Assembly (NCBI GenBank): GCA_019637795.1
Contig: JAHBUY010000001.1
Location: 62,001-126,000 of the forward strand
Length of the DNA stretch: 64,000 nucleotides
Source: a bacterium
GTDB lineage: Bacteria; Desulfobacterota; Binatia; HRBIN30; CADEER01
Direction: 5' to 3'
Below the pieces are notes generated by a model. It ran no database searches. It saw only the letters and a program-made list of their open reading frames with translations, and was not told where the DNA came from. A program made the position numbers and the translations under genes. Shown here one piece after another: positions 23,932 through 32,799 of this stretch (the stretch's first letter is position 1; each line of letters opens with the position of its first letter).

Positions 23932-25163
23932 CAGAACGGCGGCCCGGCGACGGCGTCGGCGTTGAGCAGCACGACCCGCACCCGCGCCCCGGCGTCCAGG
24001 TGCGCCGCCTCGGGCGGGCCGACGATCAGCGCGTCGCCGAGCGACAGCGAGCGCAGCGCGCCCGAGCTCTGCGTGCCGGTCGACCGCGCCCGGTAGTCGT
24101 CCGGCGATCCCTGCAGGCTGCAGCGCACGAACTCGGTGAGGCCCGGCGCCTTGCGCACCCCCTCCACCAGCGTCGCCGCGGCGCTCGCCAGGTGCACGCG
24201 GTCGAGCCCCAGCATCGTGCGCAGGGCCGGCAGCACGTAGAGGTAGAAACACACCAGCGACGACACCGGATTGCCCGGCAGCCCGAACACCGGGGCGCGA
24301 CCGCAGCGACCGAAGGTGAGCGGCTTGCCCGGCTTCTGCGCCACCCGCCAGAAGCGCTCCTCGTATCCGAGCTCGGCGAGGATCGTCCGCACGTAGTCGA
24401 AGCTGCCGACGGACACGCCGCCGGTCGAGAGCACCACGTCGGCGTTCAACGCGTCGGCGAACGCGGCGCGGATCAGCGGCGGCCGGTCGCGCACGATGCC
24501 GAGGTGGAGCGGCTCCGCCCCCGCCTCCTCCACCGCCGCCGCCAGCGTGTAGGCGTTGCTGTTGACGATCTGGCCCGGCCCCAGCGGCTCGCCGAGGTCG
24601 ACCAGCTCGTCGCCGGTCGAGACAATCGCCACCCGCGGCCGCCGCGCCACGCGCAGCATCGACATCCCGAGCGAGGCGAGCAGGCCGATATCGGCCGGCC
24701 GCAGCAGCCGACCGGCCTCGAGCACCGTCTCGCCGGCGCGCATGTCCTCGCCCGGCTCGCGGATGTTGGCCCGCGGCGCGACCGCGGCGCGGATCGCCAC
24801 GCCCTCGGATACCTCGCTGGTATCCTCGACCCGGACGACGGCATCGGCGCCGTCCGGCATCGGCGCGCCGGTCATGATGCGGATCGCCGTGCCCGGCGCC
24901 ACCGGTTGGCTCGCCACCGCGCCGGCAGCGACGGTCTCGAGGACGCGCAACACCACCGGGCCGCTGGCCGACGCGGCGCTGACGTCGGCCTGGCGCACCG
25001 CGTACCCATCCATCGCCGAATTGCGGAACGGCGGCACGTCGCGCGGCGCCTGGATGGCCTCGGCCAGCACGCGGCCGCGCGCCACGGCCAACGGGACCTG
25101 CTCGCCGCCGACCCGCGGCAGGTCCTCGAGCACGCGGTCGAGCGCTTCGCGCACGCTGATCAT
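23931..25163 (-). CDS. moeA: molybdopterin molybdenumtransferase
   Basis: The protein has 410 residues with the three MoeA regions. The N-terminal part includes PPFRNSAMDGYAV, the middle RIMTGAPMPDGADAVV, and the MoCF-like domain TGDELVDLGEPLGPGQIVNSN with STGGVSVGSFD and FGLPGNPVSS. MoeA inserts molybdate into adenylylated molybdopterin to complete the molybdenum cofactor. A TTGACA-N17-TAGCGT promoter sits just upstream, leaving a leader of about ten bases and no Shine-Dalgarno. ispF follows with overlapping stop and start. No other moa or mob gene is in the window. Confidence 0.95.
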   Translation of the reverse strand: MISVREALDRVLEDLPRVGGEQVPLAVARGRVLAEAIQAPRDVPPFRNSAMDGYAVRQADVSAASASGPVVLRVLETVAAGAVASQPVAPGTAIRIMTGAPMPDGADAVVRVEDTSEVSEGVAIRAAVAPRANIREPGEDMRAGETVLEAGRLLRPADIGLLASLGMSMLRVARRPRVAIVSTGDELVDLGEPLGPGQIVNSNAYTLAAAVEEAGAEPLHLGIVRDRPPLIRAAFADALNADVVLSTGGVSVGSFDYVRTILAELGYEERFWRVAQKPGKPLTFGRCGRAPVFGLPGNPVSSLVCFYLYVLPALRTMLGLDRVHLASAAATLVEGVRKAPGLTEFVRCSLQGSPDDYRARSTGTQSSGALRSLSLGDALIVGPPEAAHLDAGARVRVVLLNADAVAGPPF

Positions 25164-25180
25164 CGCCGGTTCGCGGCGGC

Positions 25181-25209
25181 ACGCTATGCGGGCCCCGGAA
25201 CCTTGTCAA
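25181..25209 (-). promoter_or_regulatory. sigma-70 promoter for moeA-ispF
   Basis: Minus strand TTGACA (25209-25204), a perfect -35, 17 bases, then TAGCGT (25186-25181). The -10 box ends 17 bases before the ATG, so the leader is only about ten bases. Confidence 0.7.
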
Positions 25210-25327
25210 CGCGCTCCATCATTCGTGGCTGCGGTCCCTGCGATCAGCCGACGTGATGCCACAGGCTGGGCGTCCCTCGTTTCCCTCGCCGGCGCCCTAT
25301 GTTAACTCACGGGCTCGCGTGCCAATC

Positions 25328-26466
25328 ATGAAATCACGCCTCCGCCACGCGCGTGCCCGGCTCGCGCCGCGCGTCGCTCCGGCGCCCCCGCTCGCCGACG
25401 TCCTGGCGGCGTTCAACGACGCCGTGGTCGTGCTCGACCACGAACAGCGGGTGGTGCTGTTCAACCCCGCCGCGGAAGAGCTCACGGGAGTGCCGCAGCG
25501 CCGCGCCCTCGGCGAGCCCTGCGCCCGCCTGTTCCAGGACACGCCCCTGATCGGCGAGGTGGTGGATCGGGTGATCCGCCTCGGCCAGAGTGAGTCGCGC
25601 ACCGACGAGGGACTGGTGCGCGGCCGTCGGCGGGTCCCCGTGCGCGTGAGTTGTGCGCCACTGTGGGAACGCGACCGGGTGACGGGCGCCGCCCTGGTGA
25701 TCCACGATCTCGGCTACCAGCGGACCCTCGAGGACTCGGCGCGGCGCCACGAGAGCCTGGCCCGCCTCGGCACGCTGGTCGCCGGCCTCGCGCACGAGGT
25801 CCGCAACCCGCTCGCCGGCATCAAGGGCGCGGCGCAACTGCTCCAGCACCATCCGTCGGCGCCCGCCGATCTCGCCGAGTACACCGCGGTGATCACGCGC
25901 GAGGTGAACCGCCTGAGCGCGCTGGTCGAGGACCTCCTCACCCTCGGCGCGCCGCCCAAGCCGCGGCTGGCGCCGGTCAACGTGCATCGCATCCTGCAGG
26001 AAGTCGTGGCGGTGGTCGAACCGGAGCTCACGCGCGCCAACGTGCGCCTGCAGTTCGCCTTCGACCCCAGCCTCCCCGACCTGCAGGCCGACGCCTCGCA
26101 GCTCAGCCAGGTGTTCCTCAACCTGCTGCGCAACGCCCAGGAGTCGATGGCCGTCGACGGCACCGCCCCGCCGGAGCGCAACGCCATCACCCTCGGCACG
26201 CGCATGGAAACCGACTTCCACATCCAGCGCGCCTCCGCTGGCAGCCGCAGCTTCCTGCGGGTCGAGGTCGCGGACCAGGGCTGCGGCATCGACGCGGCGA
26301 CGGCGGCCCAGATGTTCGAGCCCTTCTTCACCACCAAGGCGCGCGGCACCGGCCTCGGTCTGGCGATCTCCGCGAAGATCGTCTCCGAGCACGGCGGCAT
26401 CATGCGCGCCGCGCCCAACCACCCGTACGGGACGGTGATCACCGTCTCGCTGCCGGTCGCCAGGGG

Positions 26467-26470
<4 letters not shown>
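25328..26470 (+). CDS. NtrB-type sensor histidine kinase
   Basis: The protein has 380 residues with no membrane helix, so it is cytosolic. A PAS domain (residues ~25-135, with VVVLDHEQRVVLFNPAAEELTG) precedes the dimerisation helix with the phospho-acceptor His in GLAHEVRNPLAGIKGAA. The ATPase has an N box (NLLRNAQES), G1 (DQGCGID), F box (FEPFFTTK) and G2 (GTGLGLAI). The closest family is NtrB, which responds to PII in nitrogen control. It overlaps the downstream ntrC-like gene by ATGA, so the two form a pair. The start is chosen as the only ATG close to the PAS domain; a GTG three codons upstream is possible. Confidence 0.9.
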
Positions 26471-27929
<1,459 letters not shown>

Positions 27930-27930
<1 letters not shown>

Positions 27931-28550
27931 TGGCGGCGTTCGCCTTTCCGGAGCCGCTCTATCCGATCGCCGACGCCGACAGCAGCGCCGACGTCATCGC
28001 CCTCGCGGAGGCGATCCTGGCCGGCGGCGCCCGGCTGCTGCAGTTGCGCGCCAAGCGCGCCACGACGCGCGAGCTGATCGCCCTCGCCCGCGCCGTGCAG
28101 ACACGCGCGCGAAGGGCCGGAGCGCAGCTCATCCTCAACGACCGGGCCGACGTCGCCAAACTGGTCGGCAGCGGCCTCCACCTGGGACAGGACGATCTGC
28201 CACCGGCCGCGGCGCGCGCCATCCTCGGGCCCGAGGCGGTGATCGGCTTCTCCACCCACACCCTGGCGCAGCTCGATGCCGCCGTCCGCGCCGGCGGCGT
28301 CGACTACCTCGCCTTCGGCCCGATCTTCGCCACCCGCAGCAAGGCGAACCCCGATCCCGCGCTCGGTCTCGCGACCCTCGCCGCCGCCCGCCCGCGATGC
28401 CCGCTGCCCCTGGTCGCCATCGGCGGCATCAGCGCCGAGACGCTGCCGGCCGCGCGCCGCGCCGGCGCCGACGCCGTGGCGGTGATCGGCGCGATCGCCT
28501 CGGCGGCGGACCCGGCGGAGGCGACGCGTCGCCTCCGCGCCGCCTGTTGA
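27930..28550 (+). CDS. thiE: thiamine-phosphate synthase
   Basis: The protein has 206 residues. ThiE motifs are present: LLQLRAKRAT, LILNDRADVAKLVGSGLHLGQDDL, the FSTHT and GPIFATRSKAN blocks, and AIGGIS with VAVIGAIA at the phosphate site. The enzyme couples the thiazole and pyrimidine moieties to give thiamine phosphate. It overlaps the NtrC-type gene by one base, so it is translated from the same message; a regulatory link to thiamine is not obvious. It is convergent with dnaB, 13 bases away. Confidence 0.93.
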
Positions 28551-28563
28551 CCGCGACCGGCGC

Positions 28564-29931
28564 TCACAGCTCGTCGATCTGCGCCGGGTAGTCGATGTCG
28601 TCCTGGGCCCGATTGTCGAAGCGGGTGTACTCGGAGAAGAAGGTCACGGGCACCGTGCCGATGGGGCCATTGCGTTGCTTGGCGATGATCACCTCGGCCT
28701 CGCGCTCGTCGGCGTTCTTGTCGTATACCCACGGCCGGTAGAGGAACATGATGACGTCGGCGTCCTGCTCGATGGCGCCCGACTCGCGCAGGTCGGCCAT
28801 GATCGGCTTCTTCTCGCCGCCGCGCGATTCGACGGCGCGGTTGAGCTGCGACAGCGCGACCACCGGCACGCTGATCTCCTTGGCCAGGGCCTTCAGCGAA
28901 CGCGAGATGCCGGAGATCTCCTGCTCGCGGCTGTCGGTGGCGTGGCCGCGCATGAGCTGGAGGTAGTCGACGACGATGAGGCTGAGGTTGGCGTCGCGTT
29001 CGCGCTTGAGGCGCCGCGCCTTGGCGCGCAGCTCGAGGACGCTGATCGCCGGCGTGTCGTCGATGTAGATCGGGGCCTCGGACAGCCGTTCGGCGGCGAT
29101 CGCCAGCTTCGGGTAGTCGCGCTGCGCGGCGAAGCCGGCGCGCACCTTGGACTGGTCGACGCGCGCCTCCGAGCAGAGCATGCGCAGCACGAGCTGCTCC
29201 TTCGACATCTCGAGCGAGAAGACCGCGACCCCGGACTTGCCCTCGAGCGCCGCATACTGCGCCATGTTCAGGGCGAAGGCGGTCTTGCCCATGCTCGGCC
29301 GGCCGGCGACGATCACCAGGTCGCCGGGCTGCAGGCCGGCGGTCTTCTTGTCGAGGTCGACGAATCCGGTCGGCACCCCGGTCACCAGCTCCTGGCGCTC
29401 GTAGAGCTGCTCGACCGCCTTCATCGACTCGACGACGATGTCGCGCACGCGGAAGAACGACGGACGCGCCTTGCGTTCGCTGAGCTGGAAGATCTGGTGC
29501 TCGGCCTCGTCCAGGAAGCTCTCGACGTCCGCCGGCGCCTCGTAGCCCTTGAGCGCGATCTCGGTGGTGGTGCTGATCAACGAGCGCAGGATCGCCTTGT
29601 CCTTCACGATGCGCGCGTAGTAGCCGACGTTCGCCGCCGTCGGCACCCGCTCCACCAGCTCGGCCAGGAAGGCGGCGCCGCCGACCTCCTGCAGCTCGTT
29701 GCGCGAGCGCAGGGCGTCGGCCAGCGTCACCAGGTCCACCGGCTCGTGCCGCTCGCTGAGATCGAGCATGGCGCGGAAGATCCGGCGGTGCGCCTCGCGG
29801 TAGAAATCCTCGGCGATGATCAGCTCGACGGCGCGGTCGAGGGCATTGTTGTCGAGCAGGATGCCGCCGATCACCGCTTCCTCGGCCTCGATGCTCTGGG
29901 GCGGAACCTTGCGCAGTGACTCGTCGGCCAT
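28564..29931 (-). CDS. dnaB: replicative DNA helicase DnaB
   Basis: The protein has 455 residues. The N-terminal collar domain begins VPPQSIEAEEAVIGGILLDN. The RecA-like motor has Walker A GRPSMGKTAFALN, the H2 motif DYLQLM and the C-terminal EVIIAKQRNGPIG. DnaB is the ring helicase that unwinds the parental strands at the fork. The ATG at 29931 has GGAG eight bases upstream; the frame extends 22 codons further but without a good site. No intein is seen. Confidence 0.96.
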   Translation of the reverse strand: MADESLRKVPPQSIEAEEAVIGGILLDNNALDRAVELIIAEDFYREAHRRIFRAMLDLSERHEPVDLVTLADALRSRNELQEVGGAAFLAELVERVPTAANVGYYARIVKDKAILRSLISTTTEIALKGYEAPADVESFLDEAEHQIFQLSERKARPSFFRVRDIVVESMKAVEQLYERQELVTGVPTGFVDLDKKTAGLQPGDLVIVAGRPSMGKTAFALNMAQYAALEGKSGVAVFSLEMSKEQLVLRMLCSEARVDQSKVRAGFAAQRDYPKLAIAAERLSEAPIYIDDTPAISVLELRAKARRLKRERDANLSLIVVDYLQLMRGHATDSREQEISGISRSLKALAKEISVPVVALSQLNRAVESRGGEKKPIMADLRESGAIEQDADVIMFLYRPWVYDKNADEREAEVIIAKQRNGPIGTVPVTFFSEYTRFDNRAQDDIDYPAQIDEL

Positions 29932-30113
29932 GGCAGGGCTCCATACTCCAGTCACCGCGCCGCGGCGAGCCCGCTCGCGCGCGAGGTGCTGGAACATGAG
30001 CGCGATGCCATGCCTCGGCGCAAAACACCGTCACGAATCGCACGTTCACAGTTGAATCGGCTGCTCATTTCGGTCACAAGCAGCTAGAGGTGTCGGTGGT
30101 GGACGGAGTGAGC

Positions 30114-31418
30114 GTGCGGCGGACCGCGAAGCATATCCTTCCCATCGCGTTCGTCGCCCTGGCGATGGCGAGTGGCGCCCGGGCGGTCGAGGATCGCGAG
30201 CTCGGCCGGCTGACGGCGCGGGCCGCCGTCGCCGTCGATGCCCGCAGCGGCGCCGTGTACTTCGCCCGCAACCAGGATCTGCCGCTGCCCCCCGCCAGCA
30301 CCACCAAGCTGCTGACCGCGATCATCGCGCTGCGCCACACGGCGCCGGACGAGCTCATGCGGGTGAGCGCCAACGCCGCCAGCATGCCGCCCTCCAAGGC
30401 GTACCTGAAGGCGGGGACCGTGTTCACCAGCCGCGCCATGCTGCAGGCGCTGTTGATGAAATCGGCGAACGACGCCAGCGTCGTCATCGCCGAGCACATC
30501 GGCGGCTCGGTGCCGGGCTTCGCGCGCCTGATGAACCAGACCGCGCGGTCGCTGGGCGCCAGCAACTCGAACTTCATCACCCCGAACGGGCTGCCGACGC
30601 CCGGCCACTACTCGACGGCGCGCGACATGGCGGCGATCATGCGGACCGCCCTGCAGACCCCGGGGATGCGCGGCATCCTGTCGACGCCGACCGACGCCAT
30701 CGAGCCGGTCAGCGGCGGGCCACGGCGCATCGCGCTGCGCTCGACCAACCGCATGCTGTGGCGCGACGATCTGGCGGTCATCGGCAAGACCGGCTGGACG
30801 CGCGAGGCGAAGCGCTGCTTCGTCGGCATGACCTCCGCCAACGGCCACGAGGTGATCATCGCCATCCTCGGCTCCAACAATCTGTGGGCGGACGTCGAGC
30901 TGCTGAGCCGCTACGGCCTGGGCCAGGCGATGCCGGGGTACGAGGACTGGCGGCAGCGCAATGGCTGGCAGCAGGCGGCGGTGGATCCGCCGGCCGCGGC
31001 CGCGCCGCCGGCGGTGACCTGGTACCGCGGCACCGGCGGCGTCCAGGCCGCGCCGCCCTCGGAGCGCAGCGAGCGCAGCGCGCGGGTCGCCAGCGCGCCG
31101 GCGATGACGACCTTCCAGAAGGGTGGCACGGCGGCGAAGCGCCCGGCGGGCGCCGCGATGGCCCAGGGCGATCGCGAGGATCCCCGGCGCGCCACGCTGC
31201 GCTACCACGTCGAGCTCGGGCGCTACCGCAGCAAGGTGCGGGCGGAGCAGATCGCGCGCGACCTCACGAAGCGCGGCTACCGCTCCGAGATCGCCTCCAG
31301 CGGCGGCGCGTACCGCGTGGTGGTGAAGAACTTCCCCTCGCGCGACGCGGCGCGCAAGGCCGCGACCACGCTCGGCCGAGCGCTGAAGGTCGAGCCGGTC
31401 GTCACCGCGAGCCGATAG
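30114..31418 (+). CDS. D-alanyl-D-alanine carboxypeptidase with SPOR domain
   Basis: The protein has 434 residues. I choose the GTG at 30114 because GGAG lies five bases upstream and a signal sequence (HILPIAFVALAMASGARA) follows directly; other GTGs lie just upstream. The S11 peptidase domain has the SxxK motif STTK, SAN and KTGW. It trims the terminal D-Ala of peptidoglycan stem peptides. The C-terminal PBP5 beta domain is absent. In its place are a Pro/Ala-rich linker and a SPOR domain (residues ~355-430) that binds denuded glycan at the septum. It faces the REC-LpxC gene across a strong hairpin. Confidence 0.9.
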   Translation: MRRTAKHILPIAFVALAMASGARAVEDRELGRLTARAAVAVDARSGAVYFARNQDLPLPPASTTKLLTAIIALRHTAPDELMRVSANAASMPPSKAYLKAGTVFTSRAMLQALLMKSANDASVVIAEHIGGSVPGFARLMNQTARSLGASNSNFITPNGLPTPGHYSTARDMAAIMRTALQTPGMRGILSTPTDAIEPVSGGPRRIALRSTNRMLWRDDLAVIGKTGWTREAKRCFVGMTSANGHEVIIAILGSNNLWADVELLSRYGLGQAMPGYEDWRQRNGWQQAAVDPPAAAAPPAVTWYRGTGGVQAAPPSERSERSARVASAPAMTTFQKGGTAAKRPAGAAMAQGDREDPRRATLRYHVELGRYRSKVRAEQIARDLTKRGYRSEIASSGGAYRVVVKNFPSRDAARKAATTLGRALKVEPVVTASR

Positions 31419-31448
31419 CCGCGCCTCCGCGTGGCGGCGCGCAACGCG

Positions 31449-31499
31449 GCCTGACGGACCCGTGCGCGCTCCGCCGGAGCGCGCACGGGTCCGTCAGGC
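31449..31499. terminator. 24-bp perfect hairpin between convergent genes
   Basis: Arms 31449-31472 and 31476-31499 are exactly complementary with a three-base loop, between the carboxypeptidase and REC-LpxC genes. The right arm ends on the last base of the lpxC stop codon. There is no T-tract in either direction, so it may act as a two-way Rho-assisted terminator or protect both 3' ends. Confidence 0.7.
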
Positions 31500-32761
31500 T
31501 AGCGGCCGTACCGTTCGTGGATCAGGCGCAGCAGCGCGATATTGTCGCTGTGGCCGGTCTTGCGGGCGACGACCCGGCCGCGCAGCGGTCGGCCGAGCAG
31601 GTAGAGATCGCCGAGGATGTCGAGGATCTTGTGGCGCGCCAGCTCGTCGGGAAAGCGGAGCCGGGTGTTCACGACCTTCTCGTCGTCGATGAGGATGAAA
31701 TTGTCGAGGCGGCCGCCGCTCGCCAGCCCCATCGAGGCGAGCGCCTTCATGTCGCGCATGAATCCGAACGTGCGCGCCGGCGCGATCTCGGCGCGGAACG
31801 AGTCGCCGTCGCAATGCTCGTAGGTGTACTCCTGTCGGCCGACCGGCGCCGGGTAGACCAGCGTGTAGTGGACGCTGAAGCCGTCGGCGGGCTCGATCGC
31901 GATGCCCTCGCCCTGCGGATCGTCGCTGCCGACCCGCAGCGGCTCGTCGACGACGATCGGCTCGATGCCGCCGCCCTGATCCTCGATCCCCGCCTGTTCG
32001 ACCAGCTTGCAGAACTCGACCGCCGAGCCGTCCATCGCCGGCACCTCGCTCTGCACCTTGATGAGCGCGTTGGTGATGCCGTAGCAGTGCAGGGTCGCGA
32101 GCAGATGTTCCACGGTGGCGACAGTCATGCCGCCGCCGTGCAGCGTCGTCGCGTAGCCGGTGGAGTCGACGTAGTCGAGGTGCGCCGGAACCGAGGCGCC
32201 GCTGGTGAGGGCGGCGAAGACGATGCCGCGCCCGGCCGGCAGCGGGTTGAGGATCAGGCCGGACTTCACGCCGGTGTGCAGACCGTGACCGCTGGCGATC
32301 ACCGACTTGCCGAGGGTGCGCTCCGGGACGACCCGAGCCATGGCGTGGCCGTTGAGCGCCGGCCGCGCCGCGGCGCGCGGCGCCCCATCGGCGCGCAGCG
32401 CCCGCTGCTCGAGAGCGCGCCCGACGACGCTCAGCAGGGCGTCGATGGAGAAGGGCTTCTCGATGAAGTCGAAGGCGCCCAGCTTGGTCGCCTGCACCGC
32501 GGTCTCGATGTTGCCGTGGCCGGAGATCATGATCACCTGCGGCCGCTCGGGCTCCTCCTGCAGACGGCGCAGCAGCTCGATGCCGTCCACCTCCGGCATC
32601 CACACGTCGAGCAGCACCAGTTCCGGGCGCTCGCGGCGCACCAGGGTCAGCGCGTGGCGACCGTCCTCGGCCTCGAGCACCCGCAGCCCTTCGTCGCTCA
32701 ACACGCCGCGCAGCGAGGCGCGGATGTCCCCTTCGTCGTCCACGACCAGTACGGTTGGCAT
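31499..32761 (-). CDS. lpxC: receiver domain fused to UDP-3-O-acyl-GlcNAc deacetylase (REC-LpxC)
   Basis: The protein has 420 residues. Residues 1-125 are a complete receiver domain of NtrX/NtrC type: Asp8-Asp9, phospho-acceptor Asp52 in LLDVWMP, Ser80 and Lys102 in EKPFS. A ~23-residue linker leads to LpxC (149-420), with its catalytic set intact: Glu218-His219 in TVEHLLA, His377 and Asp381 in HKILD, and His404 in GHSDN. LpxC performs the committed deacetylation of lipid A synthesis. GGGAGGAG nine bases before the ATG fixes the start. The upstream gene, 38 bases away, is an NtrY-type kinase, which suggests phosphorylation of Asp52. The long C-terminal tail that targets E. coli LpxC for FtsH is missing. 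No DNA-binding domain is present. Confidence 0.96.
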   Translation of the reverse strand: MPTVLVVDDEGDIRASLRGVLSDEGLRVLEAEDGRHALTLVRRERPELVLLDVWMPEVDGIELLRRLQEEPERPQVIMISGHGNIETAVQATKLGAFDFIEKPFSIDALLSVVGRALEQRALRADGAPRAAARPALNGHAMARVVPERTLGKSVIASGHGLHTGVKSGLILNPLPAGRGIVFAALTSGASVPAHLDYVDSTGYATTLHGGGMTVATVEHLLATLHCYGITNALIKVQSEVPAMDGSAVEFCKLVEQAGIEDQGGGIEPIVVDEPLRVGSDDPQGEGIAIEPADGFSVHYTLVYPAPVGRQEYTYEHCDGDSFRAEIAPARTFGFMRDMKALASMGLASGGRLDNFILIDDEKVVNTRLRFPDELARHKILDILGDLYLLGRPLRGRVVARKTGHSDNIALLRLIHERYGR

Positions 32762-32799
32762 CGTGAGCTCCTCCCGATCTCGAGCGGCCGACGAGCGCG

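Noticed and set aside
25297..25302. TATGTT as a -10 box for the ntrB-type gene
   Set aside because: No -35 hexamer resembling TTGnnn lies 16-18 bases upstream, unlike the other promoters in the window.
32341..32343. Internal ATG (Met141) in REC-LpxC that could yield free LpxC
   Set aside because: No ribosome-binding site precedes it, and the upstream ATG has a strong one; a low level of internal initiation cannot be excluded.
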